Source of the DNA: Candidatus Accumulibacter conexus
GTDB taxonomy: Bacteria; Pseudomonadota; Gammaproteobacteria; Burkholderiales; Rhodocyclaceae
DNA length: 64,000 nt
Assembly: GCA_017592775.1 (NCBI GenBank)
Contig: JAGFNJ010000004.1
Coordinates: 62,001 to 126,000 of the forward strand
Reading direction: 5' to 3'
The position numbers and the translations under genes are program-made. Under the pieces are notes generated by a model that worked only from the letters and a program-made list of their open reading frames with translations, did not search any database and had not been told where the DNA came from. Numbering within the stretch: position 1 is the first letter of the stretch; each line of letters opens with the position of its first letter. This document shows positions 1-9,787 of the stretch, in pieces.

Positions 1-7
1 ACGAGCG

Positions 8-1711
8 ATGTATCGCTACGACAGCATTGACCAGCAGATCATCGATGAGCGCGTGGCGCAGTATCGAGACCAGATCGCGCGCCATCTGGCCGGCGACCTG
101 TCGACCGACGAACTGCGCCCGCTGCGCCTGCAGAATGGTCTGTACATCCAGCGGCACGGGCCGATGCTGCGCATCGCCATTCCCTACGGCATGCTCGCGG
201 CGACGCAACTGCGCAAGCTGGCCGAGATCTCGCAGCGTTACGACCGGGGCGTCGGCCACTTCACGACGCGCCAGAACATGCAGCTCAACTGGCCACAACT
301 CGAGCAGACGCCGGCGATCCTCGGCGAACTGGCGCGTGTCGAGATGCACGCCGTGCAAACCTCGGGCAACTGCATCCGCAACATCACCACCGACCAGTTT
401 GCCGGCGTCGCGCCGGACGAACTGACCGATCCGCGTCCCTATTGCGAACTGCTGCGGCAGTGGTCGACCTTCCACCCCGAGTTCGCCTTCCTGCCGCGCA
501 AGTTCAAGATCGCCGTCAACGCGGCAGCGACGGACCGGGCGGTGATCCGCGCGCACGACATCGGCCTGGAACTGCTGCGCGACGAAGGCGGCGAGATCGG
601 CGTGCGCATCTTCGTCGGCGGCGGACTCGGACGGACGCCGATCCTCGGCAAGGTGATCCGCGAGTTCCTGCCGCGGCGGCACCTGCTCTCCTACCTGGAA
701 GCGATCCTGCGCGTCTACAACCGCTACGGCCGCCGCGACAACATGTACAAGGCACGCATCAAGATTCTCGTGCAGGCTCTCGGCATCGACGATTTCCGGC
801 GCCAGGTCGAGGCCGAGTGGGCGCACCTGAAGGACGGTCCGACGACGGTGCCGGACACCGAGTTCGCGCGCATCGCGGCGCATTTCGCGCCGCCAGCCTG
901 GGAGAATCTGCCGGCGGTAGACGAGTTGCACGCGGCGCGCGTCGCCGGCGACCTCGCCTTCGCCAACTGGGTGCGGCGCTGCGTCCACCCGCACCGGACG
1001 CCGGGTTACGCCGCCGTCACACTGTCGCTGAAGGCGCCGGGAGCTGCCCCGGGCGACATCAGCGACACGCAGATGCTCGTCGTCGCCGACCTCGCCGACC
1101 GCTTCAGCTTCGGCGAGCTGCGCGTCACGCACGAGCAGAATGTCGTCCTCGCCGACGTACGCCTGCGCGACCTGCACGAAGTCTGGCAGATCGCCCGCCG
1201 CCACCGCTTGGCAACAGCCAACATCGGCCTGCTCACCGACATCATCTGCTGCCCCGGCGGTGACCTCTGCGCGCTCGCCAACGCGCGCTCGGTGCCGATC
1301 GCCGACGCGGTCAACGAGAAGTTCGACGACCTCGACTACCTTTTCGACATCGGCGACATCTCGCTCAACATCTCGGGTTGCATGAACTCCTGCGGCCACC
1401 ATCACGTCGCCAACATCGGCATCCTTGGCGTCGACAAGAACGACGAGGAGTGGTACCAGATCACCGTCGGCGGCCAGCAGGGCAACGCGGCGGCGATCGG
1501 CAAGGTCATCGGCCCCTCGTTCCACGCGCACGAGGTGCCGCTGGTGATCGAGGCGCTCGTCACCGTCTATGTCGAGCAGCGCCTGCCGAGCGAGCGCTTC
1601 ATCGACACGCTGCAACGCGTCGGCATCGAGCCGTTCAAGGCGCGCGCCTACGCCGGCCGCGACCGGCGGCGCGGCGCCAGGCAGGAGAACCGGGAGGTCG
1701 TCAATGTCTGA
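8..1711 (+). CDS. cysI: sulfite/nitrite reductase hemoprotein (assimilatory sulfite reductase)
   Basis: Siroheme and [4Fe-4S] enzyme that reduces sulfite to sulfide in the last step of sulfate assimilation, in the cytoplasm. The 567-residue protein has the two-repeat ferredoxin-like architecture of the family. Cluster and siroheme ligands are visible as C415-x5-C421 (CPGGDLC) and C458-x3-C462 (CMNSC), and the substrate-side motif TSGNCIRN lies near residue 118. The ATG at base 8 gives a normal N-terminus (MYRYDSID), so the gene looks complete although its promoter lies outside the window. It overlaps the DUF934 gene by 8 bases, consistent with one transcript for cysI, DUF934, cysH, cysD and cysN. 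A ferredoxin- or flavoprotein-linked nitrite reductase is the main alternative, but the neighbours favour sulfite. Confidence 0.93.
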   Translation: MYRYDSIDQQIIDERVAQYRDQIARHLAGDLSTDELRPLRLQNGLYIQRHGPMLRIAIPYGMLAATQLRKLAEISQRYDRGVGHFTTRQNMQLNWPQLEQTPAILGELARVEMHAVQTSGNCIRNITTDQFAGVAPDELTDPRPYCELLRQWSTFHPEFAFLPRKFKIAVNAAATDRAVIRAHDIGLELLRDEGGEIGVRIFVGGGLGRTPILGKVIREFLPRRHLLSYLEAILRVYNRYGRRDNMYKARIKILVQALGIDDFRRQVEAEWAHLKDGPTTVPDTEFARIAAHFAPPAWENLPAVDELHAARVAGDLAFANWVRRCVHPHRTPGYAAVTLSLKAPGAAPGDISDTQMLVVADLADRFSFGELRVTHEQNVVLADVRLRDLHEVWQIARRHRLATANIGLLTDIICCPGGDLCALANARSVPIADAVNEKFDDLDYLFDIGDISLNISGCMNSCGHHHVANIGILGVDKNDEEWYQITVGGQQGNAAAIGKVIGPSFHAHEVPLVIEALVTVYVEQRLPSERFIDTLQRVGIEPFKARAYAGRDRRRGARQENREVVNV

Positions 1712-2225
1712 GAGAATCATCAGGAAGCAGGAGATCGTCGACGACCCGTGGCAGGTGCTCCGCCTGACCAGCGGCGAGAGCGCGGAAACGGTACCGCTGC
1801 CCGCGGGACCGGTGCTGCTGCCGCTGGCCGTCTGGCTGGCGCGGCGCGACGAGGCGCTGCGCCGCTACGAGCAACCCGGCGTCTGGCTCGACAGCGACGA
1901 GGGGCCTGAGATGCTGGCCGACGATTGCAGGCGTTTCGCCGTCATCGGCATCAACTTCCCGAAGTTCACCGATGGCCGTGGCTACTCGAGCGCGCGCCTG
2001 CTGCGCGAGCGCTACCATTACGCGGGCGAGATCCGGGCGATCGGCGACGTGCTGCAGGATCAGCTCTTCCTCATGCAGCGCTGCGGCATCGACGCCTACG
2101 CCGTGCGCGCCGACAAGGACATCGAGCAGGCTCTGGCCGGGCTGCGGGCGTTCAGCGAAAACTACCAGGCGGCGGCCGACCAGCCGCTGCCGCTCTTTCG
2201 CCGCCGGGCGAAACACGCAGCATGA
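1704..2225 (+). CDS. DUF934 family protein, sulfite-reductase associated
   Basis: 173-residue protein of the DUF934 family, which in beta- and gammaproteobacteria sits almost invariably beside cysI and is thought to act as an accessory or electron-transfer partner of the hemoprotein; its biochemical role is unproven. Conserved family features are visible: an early LPLAVWLARRDEA-like stretch, the central FAVIGINFPKFTDGRGYSSARLLR region (about residues 75-97), and the later RAIGDVLQDQLFLMQRCG segment. I chose the ATG at 1704 because it overlaps the end of cysI, as expected for coupled translation; longer in-frame readings lie inside cysI. The stop overlaps the cysH start in an ATGA. Confidence 0.88.
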   Translation: MSERIIRKQEIVDDPWQVLRLTSGESAETVPLPAGPVLLPLAVWLARRDEALRRYEQPGVWLDSDEGPEMLADDCRRFAVIGINFPKFTDGRGYSSARLLRERYHYAGEIRAIGDVLQDQLFLMQRCGIDAYAVRADKDIEQALAGLRAFSENYQAAADQPLPLFRRRAKHAA

Positions 2226-2947
2226 GCGGCCAGCCGCCCAACGAAGACCAGTCGCTGCAAGCAGCCGTCGCCCGGCGCAGCGCGGCAGCGCGCGAGCTGC
2301 TGCGGGCGATCGCCGCCGACTTCTCGCCGGCGGTGTTCGCCAGCAGCCTCGGCGCCGAGGACATGGTCCTCACCGACCTGATCGTCCGCGAGGGCCTGCC
2401 GATCGGCATCTTCTCGCTCGACACCGGCCGCCTGCCGGCGGAGACCCACGATCTGATCGCGACGGTTCGCCGCCACTACGGTCTGACGCTGCGCCTCTAC
2501 TACCCGCGCCACGACCTCGTCGAAGCATGGACGAGCGAGAACGGCATCAACGCCTTCTACGAGTCGGTCGAACTGCGCAAGGGCTGCTGCCACGTGCGCA
2601 AGGTCGAACCGCTGCAACGCGCGCTCGCCGGCCAGCGGGCCTGGATCACCGGCATGCGGGCGCAGCAGGCGAGCACGCGCGACGGCCTGCCGCTGCGCAG
2701 CGTCGACACCGCCAACGGCGGGCTGGAGAAGTTCAACCCGCTCGCCGAATGGAGCGAAAGTGAGGTGTGGGCCTACATCAGGCAGCATGGCGTGCCGTAC
2801 AACGCGCTGCACGACCGCTTCTACCCGAGCATCGGCTGCGCGCCGTGCACGCGCGCCGTGACCCCCGGCGAGGACGTCCGCGCCGGTCGCTGGTGGTGGG
2901 AAAATCCGGAATCGAAGGAGTGCGGCCTGCACCTCAGGCGCCTCTGA
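2222..2947 (+). CDS. cysH: adenylyl-sulfate (APS) reductase, thioredoxin-dependent
   Basis: 241-residue PP-loop reductase that converts APS (or PAPS) to sulfite plus nucleotide. The cysteine pattern decides the subtype: C122-C123 and C206-x2-C209 are the [4Fe-4S] ligands of plant/bacterial APS reductases, and the catalytic cysteine is C234 in ECGLH near the C-terminus. PAPS-only enzymes of the E. coli type lack the paired cluster cysteines. No cysC (APS kinase) is visible nearby, which agrees with direct APS reduction. The start ATG overlaps the preceding stop (ATGA), and cysD follows after 22 bases. Confidence 0.93.
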   Translation: MSGQPPNEDQSLQAAVARRSAAARELLRAIAADFSPAVFASSLGAEDMVLTDLIVREGLPIGIFSLDTGRLPAETHDLIATVRRHYGLTLRLYYPRHDLVEAWTSENGINAFYESVELRKGCCHVRKVEPLQRALAGQRAWITGMRAQQASTRDGLPLRSVDTANGGLEKFNPLAEWSESEVWAYIRQHGVPYNALHDRFYPSIGCAPCTRAVTPGEDVRAGRWWWENPESKECGLHLRRL

Positions 2948-2969
2948 AACAGGCAGGAACAGATCAGCA

Positions 2970-3890
2970 ATGAGTATTGCAAAGCTCGCCAGAGTCACCC
3001 TCTCGCACCTCGACTGGCTCGAGTCGGAGGCCATCCACATCATGCGCGAGGTCGCCGGCCAGTGCGGCAACCCGGTCCTCCTCTTCTCCGGCGGCAAGGA
3101 TTCGATCTGCATGCTGCGTGTTGCCGAGAAGGCTTTCCGCCCGGGCCGCTTCCCCTTTCCGCTGCTGCACATCGATACCGGCCACAACTATCGCGAGGTC
3201 ACCGATTTCCGCGACCGGCGCGCGGCTGAACTCGGCGAGCGCCTGATCGTTCGTTCGGTCGAGGATTCGATGGCACGCGGCACCGTCGTTCTCAAGTCGG
3301 CCGACGAACCGCGCAACAAGCACCAGTCGGTGACCCTCCTCGAAGCGATCGAGGAGTTCGGCTTCGACGCCTGCATCGGCGGCGCCCGCCGCGACGAGGA
3401 GAAGGCGCGGGCGAAGGAGCGCATCTTCTCGTTCCGCGACGAGTTCGGCCAGTGGGATCCGAAGAACCAGCGCCCGGAACTGTGGGACCTGTACAACGCG
3501 CGCAGCTTCAAGGGCGAGAACATCCGCGTCTTCCCGATCTCGAACTGGACCGAGATCGACGTCTGGCAGTACATCGAGCGCGAGAAGCTGGCGTTGCCGT
3601 CGATCTACTTTGCTCACCGGCGACCGATCGTTCGTCGCGGCGGCGGTCTGCTGCCGGTGACCGAAGTGACGCCAGCGCGCCCCGGCGAGGCGGTCGAGAC
3701 GCTGCAGGTCCGCTTCCGCACGGTCGGCGACATCACCTGCACGGCGCCGGTCGAGTCGGACGCCGAGGACGTCGCCAGCATCATCGCCGAGACGGCGGTG
3801 ACGACGATCACCGAGCGCGGCGCCACGCGTCTCGACGACCAGACCTCGGAAGCATCGATGGAGCAACGCAAGAAGGAAGGTTATTTCTGA
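2970..3890 (+). CDS. cysD: sulfate adenylyltransferase subunit 2
   Basis: 306-residue PP-loop subunit of ATP sulfurylase, which forms APS from sulfate and ATP with the GTPase CysN. The signature SGGKDS is at residues 40-45, and the family C-terminus (RKKEGYF) is present. Length matches the usual 300-305. The gene ends in a TGA whose last base is the first base of the cysN ATG, so the two subunits are translationally coupled. It has the short cysH-cysD gap expected inside one operon. Confidence 0.95.
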   Translation: MSIAKLARVTLSHLDWLESEAIHIMREVAGQCGNPVLLFSGGKDSICMLRVAEKAFRPGRFPFPLLHIDTGHNYREVTDFRDRRAAELGERLIVRSVEDSMARGTVVLKSADEPRNKHQSVTLLEAIEEFGFDACIGGARRDEEKARAKERIFSFRDEFGQWDPKNQRPELWDLYNARSFKGENIRVFPISNWTEIDVWQYIEREKLALPSIYFAHRRPIVRRGGGLLPVTEVTPARPGEAVETLQVRFRTVGDITCTAPVESDAEDVASIIAETAVTTITERGATRLDDQTSEASMEQRKKEGYF

Positions 3891-5179
3891 TGTCAGCGAT
3901 CGAGAAACTCCCCGCCGAAGACATTCCCGACAACGGCCTGCTGCGCTTTCTCACCTGCGGCAGCGTCGACGACGGCAAGAGCACGCTGATCGGCCGCCTG
4001 CTCTACGACAGCAAGACGATCCTCGCCGATACCCTGCACGCCATCCAGCGCAGCTCGGCCCGCCGTGGCCTCGACATCGTCGACCTGTCGCTGCTCACCG
4101 ACGGCCTGCAGGCCGAACGCGAGCAGGGAATCACGATCGACGTCGCCTACCGCTACTTCACCACCGGCACGCGCAAGTACATCATCGCCGACGCGCCGGG
4201 CCACGAGCAGTACACGCGCAACATGGTGACCGCGGCCTCCACGGCCGACCTGGCGATCATCCTCATCGACGCGCGCAAGGGCGTCCTGACGCAGACCCGG
4301 CGCCACTCCTACGTCGCCCACCTGCTCGGCATCCCGCACATCGTCGTCGCGGTGAACAAGATGGATCTGGTCGATTACGCGCAGGAAACCTTCGACCGCA
4401 TCCGCAGCGACTATCTCGCCTTCGCCAACGGGCTCGGCATCGCCGACGTGCGCTTCATCCCGCTGTCGGCACTGCACGGCGACATGATCGTCGAGCGCGG
4501 CGAGCGCCTGCCGTGGTACGACGGGCCGACGCTGTTCGAGATGCTCGAGGGCGCACCGGCGATCCACAGCGAACACGACGAGAAATTCCGCTTTCCGGTG
4601 CAGTACGTCTGCCGCCCGCAGGACTCGGCGAACCCGGAACTGCACGATTATCGCGGCTTCATGGGCCGCGTCGAGTCCGGCGAGGTGCATGTCGGCGATC
4701 GGGTGACGGTCCTGCCCTCGGGTCTCGAGAGCCGCGTCCGCGACATCCAGGTGCTCGGCGAATCGCTGCCACGCGCGGTTGCCGAGCAATCGGTCAGCAT
4801 CCTGCTCGAGGACGAGATCGACATCTCGCGCGGCGACATGATCGTCCGCAGCGGCGAGCTGCCGCAGGTGGGCAAGAACATCGATGCGATGCTCTGCTGG
4901 CTGTCGGAGTCGCCGCTCGACCCCCGCCGCAAGTACCTCCTGCGCCACACGACGCGCGACAGCAAGGCGATGCTCGCCGCCATCGCCTTCCGCGTCGACA
5001 TCAACAGCATGCAGCAGCAGCCCGCCGAGCGGCTGCTGATGAACGACATTGCCCGCGTCAGCTTCCGGCTGGCGCAGCCGATCTTCGCCGACCCGTACAA
5101 CGAAAGCCGCGGCACCGGCGCCTTCATCATCATCGACGAATCAACGAACAACACCGTCGCAGCCGGCATGATCCTGTGA
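3890..5179 (+). CDS. cysN: sulfate adenylyltransferase subunit 1 (GTPase)
   Basis: 429-residue elongation-factor-like GTPase that drives APS synthesis by CysD. G1 (GSVDDGKST, residues 24-32), G3 (DAPGHE) and G4 (NKMD) are all present, followed by the beta-barrel domains typical of CysN. The length stops at the CysN boundary: there is no fused CysC kinase domain. It begins one base into the cysD stop codon and is the last gene of the cys operon, with 148 bases before the next gene. Confidence 0.95.
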   Translation: MSAIEKLPAEDIPDNGLLRFLTCGSVDDGKSTLIGRLLYDSKTILADTLHAIQRSSARRGLDIVDLSLLTDGLQAEREQGITIDVAYRYFTTGTRKYIIADAPGHEQYTRNMVTAASTADLAIILIDARKGVLTQTRRHSYVAHLLGIPHIVVAVNKMDLVDYAQETFDRIRSDYLAFANGLGIADVRFIPLSALHGDMIVERGERLPWYDGPTLFEMLEGAPAIHSEHDEKFRFPVQYVCRPQDSANPELHDYRGFMGRVESGEVHVGDRVTVLPSGLESRVRDIQVLGESLPRAVAEQSVSILLEDEIDISRGDMIVRSGELPQVGKNIDAMLCWLSESPLDPRRKYLLRHTTRDSKAMLAAIAFRVDINSMQQQPAERLLMNDIARVSFRLAQPIFADPYNESRGTGAFIIIDESTNNTVAAGMIL

Positions 5180-5327
5180 ATTCGGGGCCGCGCTGACGGT
5201 TGAGGCGTCCCGGCGTTTGACCTGAAGGGCGGCCACGTGGATACTGGCGGCGAGGCGACCGCATCGGGCGGCAGCCAGCGTCCGGCCACTGGCAGGCCGG
5301 GTTTTCAGGCGGGAGGATCCGTTGGCC

Positions 5328-6404
5328 ATGGACATCCACGGCAAGCCCATCGAGGAACGAATCGACTGGCTGTTCGGTCTCGCCGACCGCCACAGCGCGA
5401 TCTTTCGCAGTCCCGAGGCATGGCTGGCACGTGAACGCTACCTCGCCGAGCACCCGACGGCGATCGCCGTCCTCAAGTGCATGGACGGGCGCATCAACAT
5501 CCCCGTCGCTACGAACACGCCGGTTGGCCTGCTGATGCCCTTCCGCAACCTCGGCGGCATCTTCGACCTCGGCTGGCCGCACCTCGGCGAGGTCCTGGCG
5601 CATCATGTGCAGCGCGTGGTCAGCGCCGGCCGCAACGTCGTCTTCCTCGTCACCTACCATTACTCGCAGGGGGATCCGCGCCGCGGTTGTGCCGGCTTCC
5701 AGTACGACACCGAAGCGGCGATCGCCCATACCTACGAGATCCGCCGCCAGGTCGAACACATCTTCGGCACCGATCACAGCACCGTCTATCCGCTGGTCTG
5801 CGGTTTCGAGACCGACGAGGACGCACTGGTGATCCACGGCACGGCGGGTGACCGGCTCGATCTCGCGACCCTGACCTCGGCCGACCGGGCGACGCTCGAA
5901 CTCCGCCTCGCCGCCCTGCTGCCGGACATGCCGGCACGCATGCGCGCCGACCTGCTGCCGCTGCTGCATGGCAATCTCGAACACATCGAGAACGTTCGCT
6001 CGCAGATTCGCCGCAACGAGCGCCTGCTCGACATCGAGCATCGCGAATGGATGATCTGCCTCGGACGCGGCTTCGACTTCCTGCATACCCCCAACGTCGC
6101 GCTGATCATCGGCCCCTACAGTCCGAACCTCGACGTGCCGATCCGCAAGGCGGCGGGAATCATCGAGGCCAACATGCAGGCCGGCCGCATTCCGGACGAC
6201 GGCTTCCTGCTCCTCGCCTCGGTACCCTACGACGAACTCGGGGTTGATCGCGCGCGTGCCGAGCTGAAGTCACGCTTCCTGTCGAACTTTGCCGCGAGTG
6301 TCATCCGCGCCGAGTTTCCCCGCCTCGGCGAGCAGATGAGCATCCGCACGGCGGTTCTCGACTGGCGCTCGCGGGCGCTCGAGGCGATCAGCGTTGGCGA
6401 CTGA
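5328..6404 (+). CDS. carboxysomal-type (CsoSCA-like) carbonic anhydrase homologue
   Basis: 358-residue protein with a beta-class carbonic anhydrase core. The motif CMDGRI provides C51 and the D53-R55 dyad; the second half of the zinc site appears as H111 and C121 in HYSQGDPRRGC. The wide His-to-Cys spacing resembles CsoSCA (epsilon-type) rather than ordinary beta enzymes, where His-x2-Cys is normal. I see no other carboxysome gene in the window, so it is probably free-standing and could interconvert CO2 and bicarbonate or have another role. The start is ambiguous: a GGGAGG at 5311-5316 lies 5 bases before TTG 5322 and 11 before ATG 5328; I list the ATG. Function is inferred from motifs only. 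Confidence 0.65.
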   Translation: MDIHGKPIEERIDWLFGLADRHSAIFRSPEAWLARERYLAEHPTAIAVLKCMDGRINIPVATNTPVGLLMPFRNLGGIFDLGWPHLGEVLAHHVQRVVSAGRNVVFLVTYHYSQGDPRRGCAGFQYDTEAAIAHTYEIRRQVEHIFGTDHSTVYPLVCGFETDEDALVIHGTAGDRLDLATLTSADRATLELRLAALLPDMPARMRADLLPLLHGNLEHIENVRSQIRRNERLLDIEHREWMICLGRGFDFLHTPNVALIIGPYSPNLDVPIRKAAGIIEANMQAGRIPDDGFLLLASVPYDELGVDRARAELKSRFLSNFAASVIRAEFPRLGEQMSIRTAVLDWRSRALEAISVGD

Positions 6405-6536
6405 ACGCGGCCGGCCGCCCTGGCCCCGCCGCCATCCTGGCCGCGAGCCAGCGCCTGCCCGCGCTGTCGCCGATCGTCACCACCGCGGTCGAGCCGTTTA
6501 TCGCGCTCCGCACCGCTCCTCCTGCCGGCCACGTCC

Positions 6537-7307
6537 ATGCCCTCGTCCGCACGCCTGATCTTCGGCTTCCACTCGGTCCTCGCCAAATTGCGTCATGACG
6601 CCGGCGCGGTGCGCGAGATCCACGTCGACGCGGCGCGCAACGACGCCCGCCTGCGCGATCTGCGCACGCACGCCGAATTCGCCGGGATCCGCCTGCTGCC
6701 GGTCGCTGCTGCCCGCCTCGAGGCGATGGCGCCCGGCGCCCGGCATCAGGGGGTGATCGCCATCGTCGATGCGACGCAGCGCCATCTGGCCCTGGACGAT
6801 ATCCTCGATACCCTCGACGAACCCGCGTTCCTGCTCGTCCTCGACGGCATCCAGGATCCGCACAATCTCGGCGCCTGCCTGCGGGTTGCCGATGCCGTCG
6901 GCGTGCACGCGGTGATCGCACCCAAGGACCGCGCCGTCGGGCTGACCCAGACGGCGGTCAAGGTGGCCAGTGGCGCAGCCGAGACGGTACCCTACATCAC
7001 CGTCACCAACCTCGCCCGCAGCCTGCGCGACATCAAGGAACGCGGAATCTGGGTCGTCGGCACCGATGCCGAGGCGCCGCAGGATCTGTACGGCGCCCGC
7101 TGGCCGATTGCCTGCGCCTGGGTCCTCGGTGCCGAGGGGCAAGGCTTGCGCCGCCTGACACGCGAGACCTGCGACCAGTTGGTCAGCATTCCGATGCTCG
7201 GTTCGGTCGCCAGCCTGAACGTCTCGGTCGCCACCGGCATCTGCCTTTACGAGGCGCGGCGGCGAGTCCGCGATGCAACCGCAGGCGGGACCGATAAGGC
7301 CGCTTGA
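6537..7307 (+). CDS. rlmB: 23S rRNA (guanosine-2'-O-)-methyltransferase RlmB
   Basis: 256-residue SPOUT (TrmH/SpoU) methyltransferase that 2'-O-methylates a guanosine in 23S rRNA using S-adenosylmethionine. An N-terminal substrate-binding domain (about 1-95) is followed by the catalytic knot domain. Family motifs are visible: LDGIQDPHNLGACLRVADA (motif 1, about 102-120), WVLGAEGQGLRRL (motif 2) and IPMLGSVASLNVSVATGI (motif 3). Length is close to the E. coli enzyme. It converges on the EPS kinase gene, with 33 bases between the stops. Confidence 0.92.
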   Translation: MPSSARLIFGFHSVLAKLRHDAGAVREIHVDAARNDARLRDLRTHAEFAGIRLLPVAAARLEAMAPGARHQGVIAIVDATQRHLALDDILDTLDEPAFLLVLDGIQDPHNLGACLRVADAVGVHAVIAPKDRAVGLTQTAVKVASGAAETVPYITVTNLARSLRDIKERGIWVVGTDAEAPQDLYGARWPIACAWVLGAEGQGLRRLTRETCDQLVSIPMLGSVASLNVSVATGICLYEARRRVRDATAGGTDKAA

Positions 7308-7340
7308 AGCCGGCGCGTCGTCAGCACGCCGGGCAACGCA

Positions 7341-9605
7341 TCAGGTCCGGTACGAGTAGCGGTAGACGTAGCCCTTGTAACCGTAACGATAGCTCTGCCG
7401 GCTGACGTTGAGGTCGTTGAAGACGAATCCCTTGACCTGCACGCCGGCCTGGCTGAGTCGTTTCACCGCCTGCTCGAGTTCGCGAATCGGGTGCTTGCCC
7501 GCGCGCGCGATCATCAGCGTCGCGCCGACGTGACGGCCGATGATCGCCGCGTCGGAGACGGCGAGTACCGGTGGCGCATCGACGATGACGGTGTCGAACT
7601 TCGCCGCCAACTCGCCGAGCAGCACCTCGAAGCGCGGGTGCATCAGCAGCTCGGACGGATTGGGCGGGATTTGTCCGGTGGTGACGACGGTCAGCCCGCT
7701 GACGGCGGTGCTCTTGAGAACGTCGTCGAGCGAAGCCTGGCCGGCAACGTACTCGGAAATTCCGACCGCACGCTCGATGCCGAACTCCTTGTGCAGATGG
7801 CCGCGGCGCAGGTCGGCGTCTACGATGACGACGCGCTTGTCCACCTGCGCCAGGACGGCGCCGAGGTTCTTCGAAATGAAACTCTTGCCGAGTCCCGGGC
7901 TGGGGCCGGTGATCAGCAGTGAGTTGCGCTGCGCATCGAGCAAAGCGAAATGCAGGGTCGTCCGCAACCCGCGCAGGCTCTCGACGGCGTCCTCCTGCGG
8001 ATGGGCCACCGCCAGCAGCTCACCGGCACCACCTGCCTGCGCCTTGCGATGCAGGTCGACCTCGAGCTTGCTGTGCGGCACCGTGGCATAGACCGGCAGA
8101 CCGAGTTGCGACTCGATGACCTCGGGATCCTCGACCACCACGCGCAGCGAGCGCAAGACCCAGATGACGACCAGGCTCGCCAGCATGCCGAGCAGCAGGG
8201 CGATGCCGAGAATGGCGACCGGTTTGGCGCCGACCGGCTCGCGACCCACTGCCGCCGTGTCGATGACGCGCACGTCGCCGACCGTCCCGGCCTTCGACAC
8301 GCGCAACTGCTGCGCGGTGTTCAGCAACTCGGTGTACAGCCGGTTCGAGACCTCGACATCGCGCGCCAGGCGCAGCACCGTCTGTTGCGTGTCCGGAAGG
8401 CGTGAGACTTCCGAATCAAACTGCTTGCGGCGTTCGTTGAGGCGCGCCAGCTTGCTATCCACCGCCTGGATGCGCGGATGTTCGGGGGTGAAGTTCTGCC
8501 GCAGTTCGTCGCGCTCCTGCTTCAGAAGAACGGCCGCGTTCTCGACCTCGACCAGCGATTTCAGGATGCCCTGCGTCTCGAGGCTCAGGTCGAGCGAGCC
8601 GCGACTCTGACGATAGCTGTTGTACGCACCTTCGGCGCTGTCGACCTGAGTCTTCAGCGCCGGCAACTGGGTGTCGAGGAACTTCAGCGTCTTCTCGGCC
8701 TCCGCCGAGCGGCGCTCGACGTTCTGGCGCACGTAAGTATTCATGACGTCGTCGAGAATCAGCGCAATCTGCGCCGGCTTCTGACCGACCATGCTCAGTT
8801 CGAGGACCCCCGACTTCTTGCCGCGCTCCTTGACCAAGTAGTTCCGGCGCAGATTGTCGATCGCCGTCTCGGCCGACAGCTTCTTCAGGAGAAACTGCGT
8901 CCCGGGTCGTGCCTTGAGCTGGGCGATGAACGTCGAGTAGCCCGGGCTACTGACTCGGATCCCAGCCTTGCCCTCGAGAACCAGGCGGTCATCCTCGTCC
9001 ACGATCCTGAAGGCACCGTCCTCACCGGCCGTCAGCCACAGCTCGCCGTCGAGCGCCGAATCGGGTACGTCGAGCGAATCGACCTGGATCACTTCTCCCC
9101 CCCAGGCGAAGCTCGACAGCCCCAGCCAAGCGGAATTGGGTTCGTCACCCTGGTAGCGCCTGGCCACCGCGCCACCGATCAGCGGCAGGGTCCGCGGACT
9201 GGCGACGATGTCGAGTTTCAGCTTCGCCACCACCCGCCCGAGAACCATCCGCGAGCTGAGGATCTCGACCTCGGCGGAAACCGTCGTGTCTTCACCGAGC
9301 AGCGGCTCGAGGGCCTTGAAGACTCCTCCAGACCCCTTCTTTTCCTCGATCTGCAACAGACCATCCGCGCGATAGATCGGCTTGCTGACAAATACCCAAC
9401 CCAGACCGAGGGCGAGCGTGCAGAGACAGATGGCAGCGATCAGCCAACGGTAGTCCATCAGGACGGCGATGATCTCGCCCAGGGCCAGGCCCTCGTCCTC
9501 GTCCTCCGACGCAAGCTGCGGCGTCGGCTGCATTGGTGGCGACGCGATCGGGATCATGCCCGAAGCACTGGCAGCAGGAGGAAATCTTGACTGGTCATTG
9601 TCCAT
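7341..9605 (-). CDS. polysaccharide co-polymerase with C-terminal tyrosine kinase (Wzc/EpsG type)
   Basis: 754-residue inner-membrane protein that controls chain length and export of an exopolysaccharide. It has an N-terminal Wzz domain with a first membrane helix (about residues 52-70), a long periplasmic region with GNVR and coiled-coil segments, a second helix (about 465-490), and a cytoplasmic BY-kinase domain. Walker A is GPSPGLGKS (about residue 568), Walker A' is VVIVDADLRRGH, and the C-terminus carries a tyrosine cluster (seven Tyr in the last 16 residues) of the kind that is autophosphorylated. The cognate phosphatase is probably the low-molecular-weight enzyme encoded at 11357-11797. 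A 262-base gap with a dispersed repeat separates it from the exporter gene. Confidence 0.92.
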   Translation of the reverse strand: MDNDQSRFPPAASASGMIPIASPPMQPTPQLASEDEDEGLALGEIIAVLMDYRWLIAAICLCTLALGLGWVFVSKPIYRADGLLQIEEKKGSGGVFKALEPLLGEDTTVSAEVEILSSRMVLGRVVAKLKLDIVASPRTLPLIGGAVARRYQGDEPNSAWLGLSSFAWGGEVIQVDSLDVPDSALDGELWLTAGEDGAFRIVDEDDRLVLEGKAGIRVSSPGYSTFIAQLKARPGTQFLLKKLSAETAIDNLRRNYLVKERGKKSGVLELSMVGQKPAQIALILDDVMNTYVRQNVERRSAEAEKTLKFLDTQLPALKTQVDSAEGAYNSYRQSRGSLDLSLETQGILKSLVEVENAAVLLKQERDELRQNFTPEHPRIQAVDSKLARLNERRKQFDSEVSRLPDTQQTVLRLARDVEVSNRLYTELLNTAQQLRVSKAGTVGDVRVIDTAAVGREPVGAKPVAILGIALLLGMLASLVVIWVLRSLRVVVEDPEVIESQLGLPVYATVPHSKLEVDLHRKAQAGGAGELLAVAHPQEDAVESLRGLRTTLHFALLDAQRNSLLITGPSPGLGKSFISKNLGAVLAQVDKRVVIVDADLRRGHLHKEFGIERAVGISEYVAGQASLDDVLKSTAVSGLTVVTTGQIPPNPSELLMHPRFEVLLGELAAKFDTVIVDAPPVLAVSDAAIIGRHVGATLMIARAGKHPIRELEQAVKRLSQAGVQVKGFVFNDLNVSRQSYRYGYKGYVYRYSYRT

Positions 9606-9787
9606 GGTTCATCCGTCGTGGTGCTCGCACCGGCACGGCACCGGGCGACTAAACGTGGCAGGGTTGGTATACCGGAGCCGCCGGTGGCTGCCTGACATCG
9701 CGCAGGCGAGCCCTCGGACTGCTGCCGCTTCAGAGCTTGTGAATCGGCCCGCTCGCCTCACTCCTCGCCCAAGCGTTGCTGGATTCG

